Positions 49,106 through 57,022 of a stretch of 64,000 bases of DNA are shown here, one piece after another. A program made the position numbers and the translations under genes. Within the stretch, counting starts at the first letter, position 1. Each line of letters opens with the position of its first letter. The stretch comes from Gp6-AA40 sp035649635 (GTDB taxonomy: Bacteria; Acidobacteriota; Vicinamibacteria; Vicinamibacterales; UBA2999), in the NCBI GenBank assembly GCA_035649635.1, contig DASRJE010000193.1:49861-113860 (forward strand), in the 5' to 3' direction. A model generated the notes under the pieces. The model saw only the letters and a program-made list of their open reading frames with translations. It searched no databases and was not told the origin of the DNA.

Positions 49106-49810
49106 GTGCGAATCCTTCTCTTCCTTGGGACTGTGCTGTTGGTGTTGTCGACTTCACTCGTATCAGCGCAGGACAAGACTGCCGACCAGGGTGTCTACAC
49201 CAGCGCTCAGGCTGTACGTGGCGCCGCGGTTTTCGACGCACACTGCGTCGCGTGTCATCGTGAAAGCGGAACGGCGCCGGTGCTTGCGAGCGAGCGATTC
49301 ACGACGACATTCGCCGATGCCACGCTGCTGTCGGTGTTCACCACGATCCAGACCACTATGCCGCGCAACGCCCCGAACTCACTCACTGAAAGGGAATACG
49401 TCGACGTCGTCGCGCACCTGCTCAAACTGAATGGCTATGCAGACGGCATGACGGAGCTCGCGGTTGCAGGTCTCGGGGACATCAAGGTTCCGGGAAAGGG
49501 GGGCAGCCTCGAGTTCACACTAGTACACGTCGTGGGATGTCTCGCGCAGGGGGGACGGGTGTGGACGCTCGCCAAGGCCACCGATCCGATTCGGACCCGC
49601 GCCCCGGAACCGGCGACAGATGACGAAGCCGCTCAACTCGATCAAGCCCCACTTGGTGCGCGATCTTTCAGGCTGCAGCAGGTGTACGGCGCGCCGCCCG
49701 GTTGGACCGGCCAAAAAGTGGCGGCAAAGGGCTTCCTTACGCGTTCGGGAACCGAGGAGCGGGTGAATGTCACCTCGATGAGGATCCTGACGACCCCATG
49801 CCCGAACTGA
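49106..49810 (+). CDS. Secreted monohaem cytochrome c
   Basis: A 234-residue protein starting at a GTG (49106). A Sec signal (1-22, VSA-Q) is followed by a small cytochrome c domain with CVACH (47-51) and the distal Met region TTMPRNAPNSLTEREYVDVVAHLL. The C-terminal 110 residues form a second domain (VHVVGCLAQGG; YGAPPGWTGQKVAAKGFL) not recognised but seen behind other acidobacterial cytochromes. The stop lies 38 bases before the second DUF1592 gene; a promoter candidate lies between them, so it may or may not be part of that operon. Confidence 0.87.
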   Translation: MRILLFLGTVLLVLSTSLVSAQDKTADQGVYTSAQAVRGAAVFDAHCVACHRESGTAPVLASERFTTTFADATLLSVFTTIQTTMPRNAPNSLTEREYVDVVAHLLKLNGYADGMTELAVAGLGDIKVPGKGGSLEFTLVHVVGCLAQGGRVWTLAKATDPIRTRAPEPATDDEAAQLDQAPLGARSFRLQQVYGAPPGWTGQKVAAKGFLTRSGTEERVNVTSMRILTTPCPN

Positions 49811-49816
49811 TATAAT
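49787..49816 (+). promoter_or_regulatory. Promoter candidate for the second DUF1592 operon
   Basis: A perfect TATAAT (49811-49816) follows CTGACG (49787-49792) by 18 bases and lies 32 bases before the ATG at 49849. The upstream hexamer matches TTGACA at 4 of 6 positions and overlaps the end of the cytochrome gene. Confidence 0.45.
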
Positions 49817-49848
49817 TTTTGCCCCGAACCCTGAGGAATTCAGGGAAA

Positions 49849-52293
49849 ATGCCGCCGATGAGACGAGCCGTCTTTGTGTGCCTTGCCGTCTGGGTGGCTG
49901 TGCTGTCGAGCACGGCGGGTCATCCCTTGGCCTCGCCACGGGCTATTCAACCCCAGTCGCCCGCTCCAGCCCAACCGACGGTTACCCCATCGAAGCCGGC
50001 TGCTCAACCGGAACCTGATCACTCAGCCCTTCTCAAGCAGTACTGCATCACGTGTCACAACGAGCGGCTGAAGACCGCGGGTCTTGCGCTCGAGGGCGTT
50101 TCGCTCACGAACATTCCGGCCGGGGCTGAGGTTTGGGAAAAGGTCATTCGCAAGGTTCGCGCAGGCATGATGCCGCCGGTCGGCGTGCCGCGGCCCACCC
50201 AGGGCGCGCTCGACAGCCTGGTCACGCACCTGGAAACGACACTCGATAAGGCGTCCCTCGCCGCGCCCGCGCTTCGCGGCCCGACGATGCACCGGCTCAA
50301 CCGGGCCGAGTACGGGAACGCCATCCGAGATCTGTTCGCGGTCCAGGTCGACGTGAGCTCGCTCTTACCTCCCGATGAGGAAGCGTTTGGATTCGATAAC
50401 AACGCGAGCGTGCTCAACGTCTCCACGTCGCTGATGGACCGTTACCTGTCCGCGGCCTGGAAGATCTCGGCGCAGGCAGTGGCAAGCCCGGCGATTACGC
50501 CCTCGCTCGAAACGTTCCGTGTGCGCGGCGATTTGTCGCAACATGATCATGTCCCTGCACTCCCGGTCGGCACGCGCGGCGGCATCCTGATTCGCCACTA
50601 CTTCCCCGTCGACGGCGAGTACGTCATCAGCCCGCGCCTCTACCGCGAGACGGTCAACATCATCCGCGGCCTCGAGCTGGAACACGACCTCGAGGTCACC
50701 CTGGACGGCCAGCGCGTCGTCCTGGCGCGATTCGGCGGTCCGAAGGACGAACAGGCGAACTACCTCCAGCCCACGCTCGCCGGCGACGAAATGGAGAAGC
50801 GCTTTCAAAAGCGCCTGAAGGTGACGGCGGGACCTCATGAAGTCGGCGTGGCGTTCATCAAGAAGAGTTCCGCGACCACGCTGGAGTTATTGCAGCCATT
50901 CGAGCGTGAACGGATCGATCCGATCACGCCGGTCGGTATTCCGGAGCTCGATCGCGTCACCGTCGAAGGACCGTTCAATCCGGTGAAGAGCGAGACGTCC
51001 CCCAGCCGCAAGCGCATCTTCACGTGCATGCCGACCTCCGATCGCGATGCGGCGGCCTGCGCACGGACGATCCTCTCTACGGTCGCGCGCCGTGCGTATC
51101 GAGGACCGGTCACCGAAACCGAGACGACGCGCCTTCTCAGTTTTTACGAGAAGGAACGCGCGCGCGGCGGCAGCTTCGATCAGGGCATCGAGAGCGCGCT
51201 GACGTTCCTGCTGGTCAGCCCCCGGTTCCTCTACCGGATCGAGCGCGATCCGGCCAACGTCGTCGCGGGCGCCAGCTACCGCGTCAACGACGTCGAGATG
51301 GCGTCGCGCTTGTCGTTCTTCCTGTGGAGCAGCATCCCTGACGACGAACTGCTCGATCTTGCGATCGCCGGCCGACTGCGTGAGCCGGCAGTGCTCGAAC
51401 AGCAGGTTCGGCGGATGCTCAAAGACGAACGGGCGCGGGCACTCGGAAGCAACTTCGCCGGTCAGTGGCTGTTCTTGCGGAATCTGCGCGGCCTGCAGCC
51501 CGACGCCGATGTCTTCCCGGACTTCGATCACAATCTCCGCGAAGCGATGCAGCGCGAGACCGAAATGCTCTTCGAGAGCGTCGTCCTCGAAGATCGCAGC
51601 GTCCTGCGACTGCTCGACGCCGACTACACGTTCGTGAACGAGCGTCTCGCTCGGCACTATGGCATCCCGAATGTGTACGGATCCCAGTTCAGGAAAGTCA
51701 CGGTGAACGATGACGCGCGCCGCGGCCTGCTTGGACACGGCAGCATCCTGGCGCTGACGTCACAGAACAATCGGACATCGCCGGTGTTGCGCGGCAAGTA
51801 CGTGCTGACCAACATCCTCGGTACGCCTCCCCCGGAGGCTCCGGCCAACGTGCCGCCACTCGACGAGACCCCGGCAAAGGCGCGCTCGATGCGCGATCGC
51901 ATGGAAGAACATCGCCGCAATCCGACCTGCGCGAATTGCCACAAGCTGATGGATCCGATCGGTCTCTCACTCGAGAATTTCGATGGGATCGGGCGCTGGC
52001 GGACCGTCGACAACGGCGCGGCGATTGATGCGTCCGCCCAGCTTTCGGATGGCACGTCGGTCAACGGTCCAGCCGCGCTGCGGCAGAATCTGCTGCGGCG
52101 GCCTGAGATGTTCGCCCGGAATGTGACCGAGATGCTGCTGACTTACGCGCTCGGTCACCGCGTCGAGTATTACGACATGCCGTACGTTCGCGCCATCCTG
52201 AAGGATTCCAGCAAGACCGACTATCGTTTTTCATCTCTCGTGCTCGCCATCATCAAGAGTCCCGCGTTTCAGCGGAGGAGATCAGAGTCATGA
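49849..52293 (+). CDS. DUF1587/1592/1588/1585-type cytochrome c protein, copy 2
   Basis: An 814-residue exported paralogue of the protein at 37316. It has a Sec signal, a short Pro-rich spacer, CITCH with NERLKTAGLALEGVSL, then LHRLNRAEYGNAIRDLF-like text, SRLSFFLWSSIPDDELL, and the DUF1588/1585 end with CANCHKLMDPIGLSLENFD. Copy 1 is about 70 residues longer, mainly in the spacer and in a Pro/Ala-rich insert near residue 330. The ATG at 49849 follows AGGG; 49858 is also in frame. The stop overlaps the DUF1552 start by ATGA. Function unknown. Confidence 0.92.
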   Translation: MPPMRRAVFVCLAVWVAVLSSTAGHPLASPRAIQPQSPAPAQPTVTPSKPAAQPEPDHSALLKQYCITCHNERLKTAGLALEGVSLTNIPAGAEVWEKVIRKVRAGMMPPVGVPRPTQGALDSLVTHLETTLDKASLAAPALRGPTMHRLNRAEYGNAIRDLFAVQVDVSSLLPPDEEAFGFDNNASVLNVSTSLMDRYLSAAWKISAQAVASPAITPSLETFRVRGDLSQHDHVPALPVGTRGGILIRHYFPVDGEYVISPRLYRETVNIIRGLELEHDLEVTLDGQRVVLARFGGPKDEQANYLQPTLAGDEMEKRFQKRLKVTAGPHEVGVAFIKKSSATTLELLQPFERERIDPITPVGIPELDRVTVEGPFNPVKSETSPSRKRIFTCMPTSDRDAAACARTILSTVARRAYRGPVTETETTRLLSFYEKERARGGSFDQGIESALTFLLVSPRFLYRIERDPANVVAGASYRVNDVEMASRLSFFLWSSIPDDELLDLAIAGRLREPAVLEQQVRRMLKDERARALGSNFAGQWLFLRNLRGLQPDADVFPDFDHNLREAMQRETEMLFESVVLEDRSVLRLLDADYTFVNERLARHYGIPNVYGSQFRKVTVNDDARRGLLGHGSILALTSQNNRTSPVLRGKYVLTNILGTPPPEAPANVPPLDETPAKARSMRDRMEEHRRNPTCANCHKLMDPIGLSLENFDGIGRWRTVDNGAAIDASAQLSDGTSVNGPAALRQNLLRRPEMFARNVTEMLLTYALGHRVEYYDMPYVRAILKDSSKTDYRFSSLVLAIIKSPAFQRRRSES

Positions 52294-53606
52294 TGATCAC
52301 GAAGAAGGCCATCCCGCGCCGCACAGTCCTTCGCGGCCTTGGTGTGACCGTCGCGCTGCCGCTGCTCGACAGCATGGTGCCCGCCGCGACCGCCCTGGCG
52401 CAGACGCCGGCGGCGCCAAAGTCGCGGTTCGGCTTCGTGTACGTCCCTCATGGCTCGATCATGCGGGAGTGGACACCGGCACAGGAGGGCGCGAACTTCG
52501 AGTTCTCGCCGATCCTCAAGCCGCTGGAACCCTTCCGCAAGCACCTCACCGTGCTGTCCAACCTTTCCAACTACGGTGAGGCCGGCCACTCGGTGAGCTC
52601 TGCGATGTGGTTGAGCGGAACGTTTCCGTCGAAGGGCAGCCTGCTGAAGCTGGGGACGACGGTCGATCAGCTCATTGCCCAGAAGATCGGACGCGATTCG
52701 ACGTTCCCGTCGATGGAGTTCGCGACAGAGGATCACTCCAGCCACCTGGGTAGCTGCGCCGGCGATTTTCTCTGTTCGTACATGAGCACGATCAGTTGGG
52801 CTTCGGCCACGCAACCGCTGCCGATGGAGATCAATCCGCGCGTGGTGTTCGAGCGGATGTTCGGTGGTGATCGTGCGACGCCAGAAGAGCGGCGCGCCAG
52901 GCTCGAGAAGAACACGAGCATCCTCGACGCTGTCGCGCAGAGTGCTCGCGAGCTCTCCGCGCAGCTTGGTTCCCGCGATCGAGTGCGCATCAGCGATTAC
53001 ATGGACAACGTGCGCGAGATCGAGCGCCGCATCGTGACCGCCGAGCAACAGCGGGACGAGACCGGCATCGAGGCGCCGCCAACACCCGTCGGCATCCCCG
53101 AGAATTGGGAAGAGCATGTCACGCTCATGTTCGACCTGATGCACCTCGCCTATCAGGGCAACCTGACACGCGTGACCTCGTTCATGATGGCGCGCGAGTT
53201 GAGCACCTTGAGCTATCCGCAAATCGGCGTCGCGGATGGGCACCACCCGGTGTCACACAACAACAACATCCCGGAGCAGGTCGCAAAAAAGATCAAGGTC
53301 GATATCTACCATCTCGACCTGTTCTCCCAGTTCCTCGACAAGCTGCAGGCGACTCCCGACGGCGACGGCAACCTGCTGGATCATTCGCTGTTCCTGTACG
53401 GGAGCGGCATGACCAATGGCAACCAGCACGATCACGAGAACCTGCCGACGCTGCTCATCGGCGGTGCCACCGGCAAACATCAGGGTAATCGCCACCTCAA
53501 GATGGCGAAGAGCACGGCGCTGTCGAACCTGATGATGTCGATCATGGACAAGGCCGGGATCAACACTGAGAAGTTCGGCCAGAGCTCCGGCCGGATCGAT
53601 GTGTAG
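52290..53606 (+). CDS. DUF1552 Tat-exported protein, copy 2
   Basis: A 438-residue paralogue of the protein at 39983 with the same Tat signal (PRRTVLRG at residues 9-16) and nearly the same hydrophobic stretch (VALPLLDSMVPAATALAQ). Shared text includes TTVDQLIAQKIG, LPMEINPRVVFERMFGG, VREIERRIV and a His-rich GHHPVSHNNN where copy 1 has HGGSHHQDD. It overlaps the DUF1592 gene by 4 bases and the ankyrin gene follows at once, so stoichiometric production is likely. Confidence 0.93.
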   Translation: MMITKKAIPRRTVLRGLGVTVALPLLDSMVPAATALAQTPAAPKSRFGFVYVPHGSIMREWTPAQEGANFEFSPILKPLEPFRKHLTVLSNLSNYGEAGHSVSSAMWLSGTFPSKGSLLKLGTTVDQLIAQKIGRDSTFPSMEFATEDHSSHLGSCAGDFLCSYMSTISWASATQPLPMEINPRVVFERMFGGDRATPEERRARLEKNTSILDAVAQSARELSAQLGSRDRVRISDYMDNVREIERRIVTAEQQRDETGIEAPPTPVGIPENWEEHVTLMFDLMHLAYQGNLTRVTSFMMARELSTLSYPQIGVADGHHPVSHNNNIPEQVAKKIKVDIYHLDLFSQFLDKLQATPDGDGNLLDHSLFLYGSGMTNGNQHDHENLPTLLIGGATGKHQGNRHLKMAKSTALSNLMMSIMDKAGINTEKFGQSSGRIDV

Positions 53607-53607
53607 C

Positions 53608-55053
53608 ATGCAACGCCGGCACCTCGTTGCGTCGTGCGTTGCGGTAACCCTGAGCCTGAGCGCCGCCAGCGCCCAGACGCAGCCCGACCTGCGCCTCGCC
53701 GTCGCGATGAAGAACCAGGACGCGACGGCCGTAAAAGCGCTGCTCAGGCAGCGCGCCGACGTCAACGCTGCCGACGTCGACGGCACCACGGCGCTGCAGT
53801 GGGCGGCGCACTGGAACGACCTGGACACCGTCAAAGCACTGCTGGCGGCCCGAGCAAAGGCGAACGTCGCGAGTCGCTACGGGGTGACCCCGCTGCACGA
53901 GGCGGCATCGATTGGTAGCGCGCCGATCGTGAACGCACTGTTGCGGGCCGGTGCGAGTGTTGACGCGACCTACGGCGAGGGCGAGACGCCGCTGATGCTG
54001 GCCGCGCGGTCCGGAAACCTCGAAGCGGTGAAGCTCCTCATCGAGGCCGGCGCGAATGTGAACACCGCGGAAAAGTTCCGCGGCCAGACGGCGGTGATGC
54101 TGGCAGCAGTCGAGAACCACGCCTCCATCGTTCAGGCCTTGATCGCGGCCGGAGCGGAGGTCAATGCCCGCACCGTCGAGTACACCTTCCAGGACCTCAC
54201 CGGCGGTGCCGGCGGCATCATTCACGACCGGCCGCAAGGCGGTTTGACGGCACTGATTCTCGCCGCCCGGCAGGGGTCGATCGAGGCGACGGGACAGCTG
54301 CTTGCCGCGGGCGCCGACTTGAATGCGACCGAGCCGCAATACGGCTTCACCGCGCTGCAGACAGCGATCTTCAACGGCCACTACGCGCTTGCCCGGCAAC
54401 TGCTGGAGAAGGGGGCAAACCCCAACGACGGATCGCTCTACATCGTGATGGAGATGCGTAATCTCGCGACCTACAGCAACCGACCGAACCCGCCCGACTC
54501 ACAGCGCGGCGTCAGCCATATGGATGTCGCCAGGCTCTTGCTCGACAAAGGGGCCGACCCGAATGCGGTCTACGTGAAGACGATTCCGCCGCGCCAGGCC
54601 CAGGGCAACATCAACGTCGCGGCCGGGGCGACTCCGCTCTATCGCGCCGTTCGCGCGATCGATCTGGTCGCTGTGCAGCTGCTCGTCGAACGCGGCGCGA
54701 ATCCATCGCTCGCCCTCAAAGATGGATCGACACCGATGATGGCGGCTGCCGGTCTGGGCGCACCGCGAGGTGGAGACGAAGAGGTCACCGAGGCCGGCGA
54801 TCGCAACGATCCGATTGACGTGATGAAAGCGTTGATCGCGAAGGGCGCGAACGTGAACGCGGCCAACGATGCCGGCATGACGCCGCTGCACTACGCCGCA
54901 CAGCGCGGATCCGATCGCATCATCGAGTTCCTGGCCGGCCAGGGCGCGAAGTTCGATGTGAAGAACAAGCAGGGTCGCACGCCGTCAGAGCTTGCGCGCG
55001 GCAAAACCGCTGCGCTCATGAACAAGCTGGCCGGAGCCACTACGCAGCAGTAG
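53608..55053 (+). CDS. Secreted ankyrin-repeat protein, copy 2
   Basis: A 481-residue protein with a Sec signal (1-23, SAASAQ) and about ten ankyrin repeats (for example DGTTALQWAAHWNDLDTVKALL and GETPLMLAARSGNLEAVKLL). A short insert GGAGGIIHDRPQGG replaces the long low-complexity insert of copy 1, at the same place. The ATG at 53608 is chosen; another ATG at 53599 overlaps the DUF1552 stop. Same operon as the two genes before it. Confidence 0.92.
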   Translation: MQRRHLVASCVAVTLSLSAASAQTQPDLRLAVAMKNQDATAVKALLRQRADVNAADVDGTTALQWAAHWNDLDTVKALLAARAKANVASRYGVTPLHEAASIGSAPIVNALLRAGASVDATYGEGETPLMLAARSGNLEAVKLLIEAGANVNTAEKFRGQTAVMLAAVENHASIVQALIAAGAEVNARTVEYTFQDLTGGAGGIIHDRPQGGLTALILAARQGSIEATGQLLAAGADLNATEPQYGFTALQTAIFNGHYALARQLLEKGANPNDGSLYIVMEMRNLATYSNRPNPPDSQRGVSHMDVARLLLDKGADPNAVYVKTIPPRQAQGNINVAAGATPLYRAVRAIDLVAVQLLVERGANPSLALKDGSTPMMAAAGLGAPRGGDEEVTEAGDRNDPIDVMKALIAKGANVNAANDAGMTPLHYAAQRGSDRIIEFLAGQGAKFDVKNKQGRTPSELARGKTAALMNKLAGATTQQ

Positions 55054-55060
55054 GTCGTCT

Positions 55061-55136
55061 GTAGCGGCGGGTCTTTCCTGGCCTGAGCGCAGTCGAAGGC
55101 AGACCCGCCGTGGCTCAGGCGCGTCTAAAGACGCGC
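55061..55136. repeat. Nested palindromic repeats between convergent genes
   Basis: GGCGGGTCT (55066-55074) pairs with AGACCCGCC (55101-55109), but the loop is expanded to 26 bases and contains CCTGAGCGCAGTCGAAGG, an element of the CTTCGAC-GCTCAGG family also found inside ActB (57811). A third hairpin, GCGCGTCT-AA-AGACGCGC, lies at 55119-55136, touching the end of the dehydrogenase gene. One repeat appears to have jumped into another. Confidence 0.8.
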
Positions 55137-55138
55137 TT

Positions 55139-56086
55139 CTACGTGACGTCAATTAAGACCTTCAAAATCCCTTTCGTCGGCGCGCGCGACAACGCGTCGA
55201 GACCACGCGACAGGTCAAACCGATCGGAGATGAGCGGCTGCACCTGCACGTGCCCTTGCTCCAGCGCCGCGAGCGCCTGATCGAACGGCCCGCAGCGCGA
55301 TCCCACGAGCGTGATTTCATCGATGACAAACGGCGCCCACGCCAGCGTTTGCTGACCGGCGACCGTGGTCTTCAGCACGACCGTGCCGCGCGGGCGGACC
55401 AGCTTCAATGCCGTGGGCAGCCCTGACTCCGAGCCCGTGCAGTCGACGACGATGTCGTGGGCGCGCTCGTCCAGCGAATCAGAAAGAAGAGTCGTCGCGA
55501 TCCCCATCGATGCGAGGATCGCCAGCTTCTCAGGATGCTTGCCGATGACGAGAACGTGGTCAGAGAGCCGGGCTAACACCTGCGCGCACAGATTCCCGAG
55601 GCGCCCGTCTCCGAGAATCGCGATGCGATCATGCCGACCCACGGTGAGCTGCACCGAGATTTGGAACGCAGCCGCCACCGGTTCAGTGAAGACTGCTACG
55701 TCATCCGACAACGCGTCGGGGACGGCATGGAGGTTCTTTTGCGGTACAGCGATCAAATCCGCGAAGGCGCCGTCGTGGTTCAGGATTCCGAGAACTGTTC
55801 GATTCGGACAGTGCGTGGGCAACCCTTTGCGACAGGTCTCGCATGACCAGCAGGCGCAGTTGATCTCGCCGACGACCCGCTGGCCCGCCAGAGGACCCGA
55901 CTCGGCCACGCCCACGAACTCATGACCAAGCACGCCCCGGAAACCCATGTATCCCTTGATCAACTGGAGGTCCGTCTCGCAAACCCCCGCCCGAGTGACT
56001 CTGACCAGCACTTCTCCAGCGGCGGGCGTTGGTGTCGCCCGGCCAGTGACCACGGTGACCTGATTGTCCAAAACAATCGCGCGCAT
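55139..56086 (-). CDS. Zinc-containing alcohol dehydrogenase (MDR)
   Basis: A 315-residue medium-chain dehydrogenase. Catalytic zinc site: GVCETDL with Cys at about 36 and LGHEFVGV; structural zinc site: CACWSCETCRKGLPTHC, with four Cys. The NAD-binding motif is IAILGDGRLGNLCAQVL, with Asp replacing Ala/Gly at the third position. Relatives include threonine and sorbitol dehydrogenases. Stands alone, divergent from the respiratory operon. Confidence 0.92.
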   Translation of the reverse strand: MRAIVLDNQVTVVTGRATPTPAAGEVLVRVTRAGVCETDLQLIKGYMGFRGVLGHEFVGVAESGPLAGQRVVGEINCACWSCETCRKGLPTHCPNRTVLGILNHDGAFADLIAVPQKNLHAVPDALSDDVAVFTEPVAAAFQISVQLTVGRHDRIAILGDGRLGNLCAQVLARLSDHVLVIGKHPEKLAILASMGIATTLLSDSLDERAHDIVVDCTGSESGLPTALKLVRPRGTVVLKTTVAGQQTLAWAPFVIDEITLVGSRCGPFDQALAALEQGHVQVQPLISDRFDLSRGLDALSRAPTKGILKVLIDVT

Positions 56087-56377
56087 TTCGTGAAACCTAT
56101 CAGAAAGAGCTCGTCGATCCAGCGCGCGTGCCGGCGGATCGTATCGTCCAAGCTGTTGTCGCCGACGCGGCGGTGACGTGAATCAGCATCTGCGCCGATT
56201 CGATCTCGACCAGTGCGCTTGACCCTCGTCCGAGTTCGTAGATAAGATCGCGCCTCATCCGGGAACTCGGCCATCCCCTGCGACAAATTCTTTTGGGGGC
56301 ACGACGTTGAGTCATCCTCGTTCCATCGCGGACTCGCGGCTCGGTACCGGGTCTCCATCGCTGGGGAGTCGTTGCCA
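56087..56377. other. Intergenic region upstream of the respiratory operon
   Basis: About 290 bases without a convincing gene. A short minus-strand frame near 56097-56290 has amino-acid text that looks weakly protein-like (DDTIRRHARWIDELF) but lacks a start, so it may be a gene remnant. GGGGAG (56363-56368) is the ribosome site of ActA. I see no clear promoter. Confidence 0.45.
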
Positions 56378-57022
56378 TTGAGCCAGATATTCCCTCCCTG
56401 GTGGAACAAGCTCCCGATTGTCGCCGCTGTCTTAGGCCTCCTCGGTCCAACGGTGGCGACTGCGGGCGTCTGGTACTACTTTTCGCCGTGGTACACAGAC
56501 GTGGGCTACGCTCCCACTCAGCCCGTTCCGTACAGCCACCGGCTCCACGTCGGCGAGCTTGGTCTCGATTGCCGATACTGTCACGCCTCGGTCGAGATTT
56601 CCAACGTCGCCAACATTCCGCCCACGCAGACGTGCATGAACTGCCACCAGACGGTGAAGAGGGACAGCGCGCTGCTCGCACCGATTCGGGACAGCGCACA
56701 GAGCGGCCGGCCGATGCGATGGATTCGCGTCCACAAGCTTCCCGATTACGCCTATTTCACGCATCGCGCGCACGTGGCGGCAGGCATCGGCTGTGTCAGC
56801 TGCCACGGCCGCATCGACGAGATGGAAAAGGTCACACAGGCGATGCCCCTCAGCATGAGCTGGTGCCTCGACTGCCACCGCAATCCGGCCCCCAACAGAC
56901 GCCCCGTTTCGGAGGTTACGAACATGAAGTGGACCCCGCCGCGGGACGCTCAAGTGCTTGCGGCGCAGCTTGGCGGACGATCGGTCAATCCGCCGACTGA
57001 GTGCTCGGGGTGCCACCGGTGA
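56378..57022 (+). CDS. actA: ActA-like pentahaem cytochrome c of alternative complex III
   Basis: A 214-residue protein anchored by one N-terminal helix (about residues 12-32) and carrying five CxxCH haem sites: CRYCH, CMNCH, CVSCH, CLDCH and, at the very C-terminus, CSGCH. This matches ActA, the multihaem subunit of the quinol:cytochrome c (or electron acceptor) oxidoreductase called alternative complex III. No ATG or GTG fits the N-terminus; TTG at 56378 is 9 bases after GGGGAG, and TTG at 56372 is the other option. Its stop overlaps the GTG start of the next gene. Confidence 0.9.
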   Translation: MSQIFPPWWNKLPIVAAVLGLLGPTVATAGVWYYFSPWYTDVGYAPTQPVPYSHRLHVGELGLDCRYCHASVEISNVANIPPTQTCMNCHQTVKRDSALLAPIRDSAQSGRPMRWIRVHKLPDYAYFTHRAHVAAGIGCVSCHGRIDEMEKVTQAMPLSMSWCLDCHRNPAPNRRPVSEVTNMKWTPPRDAQVLAAQLGGRSVNPPTECSGCHR

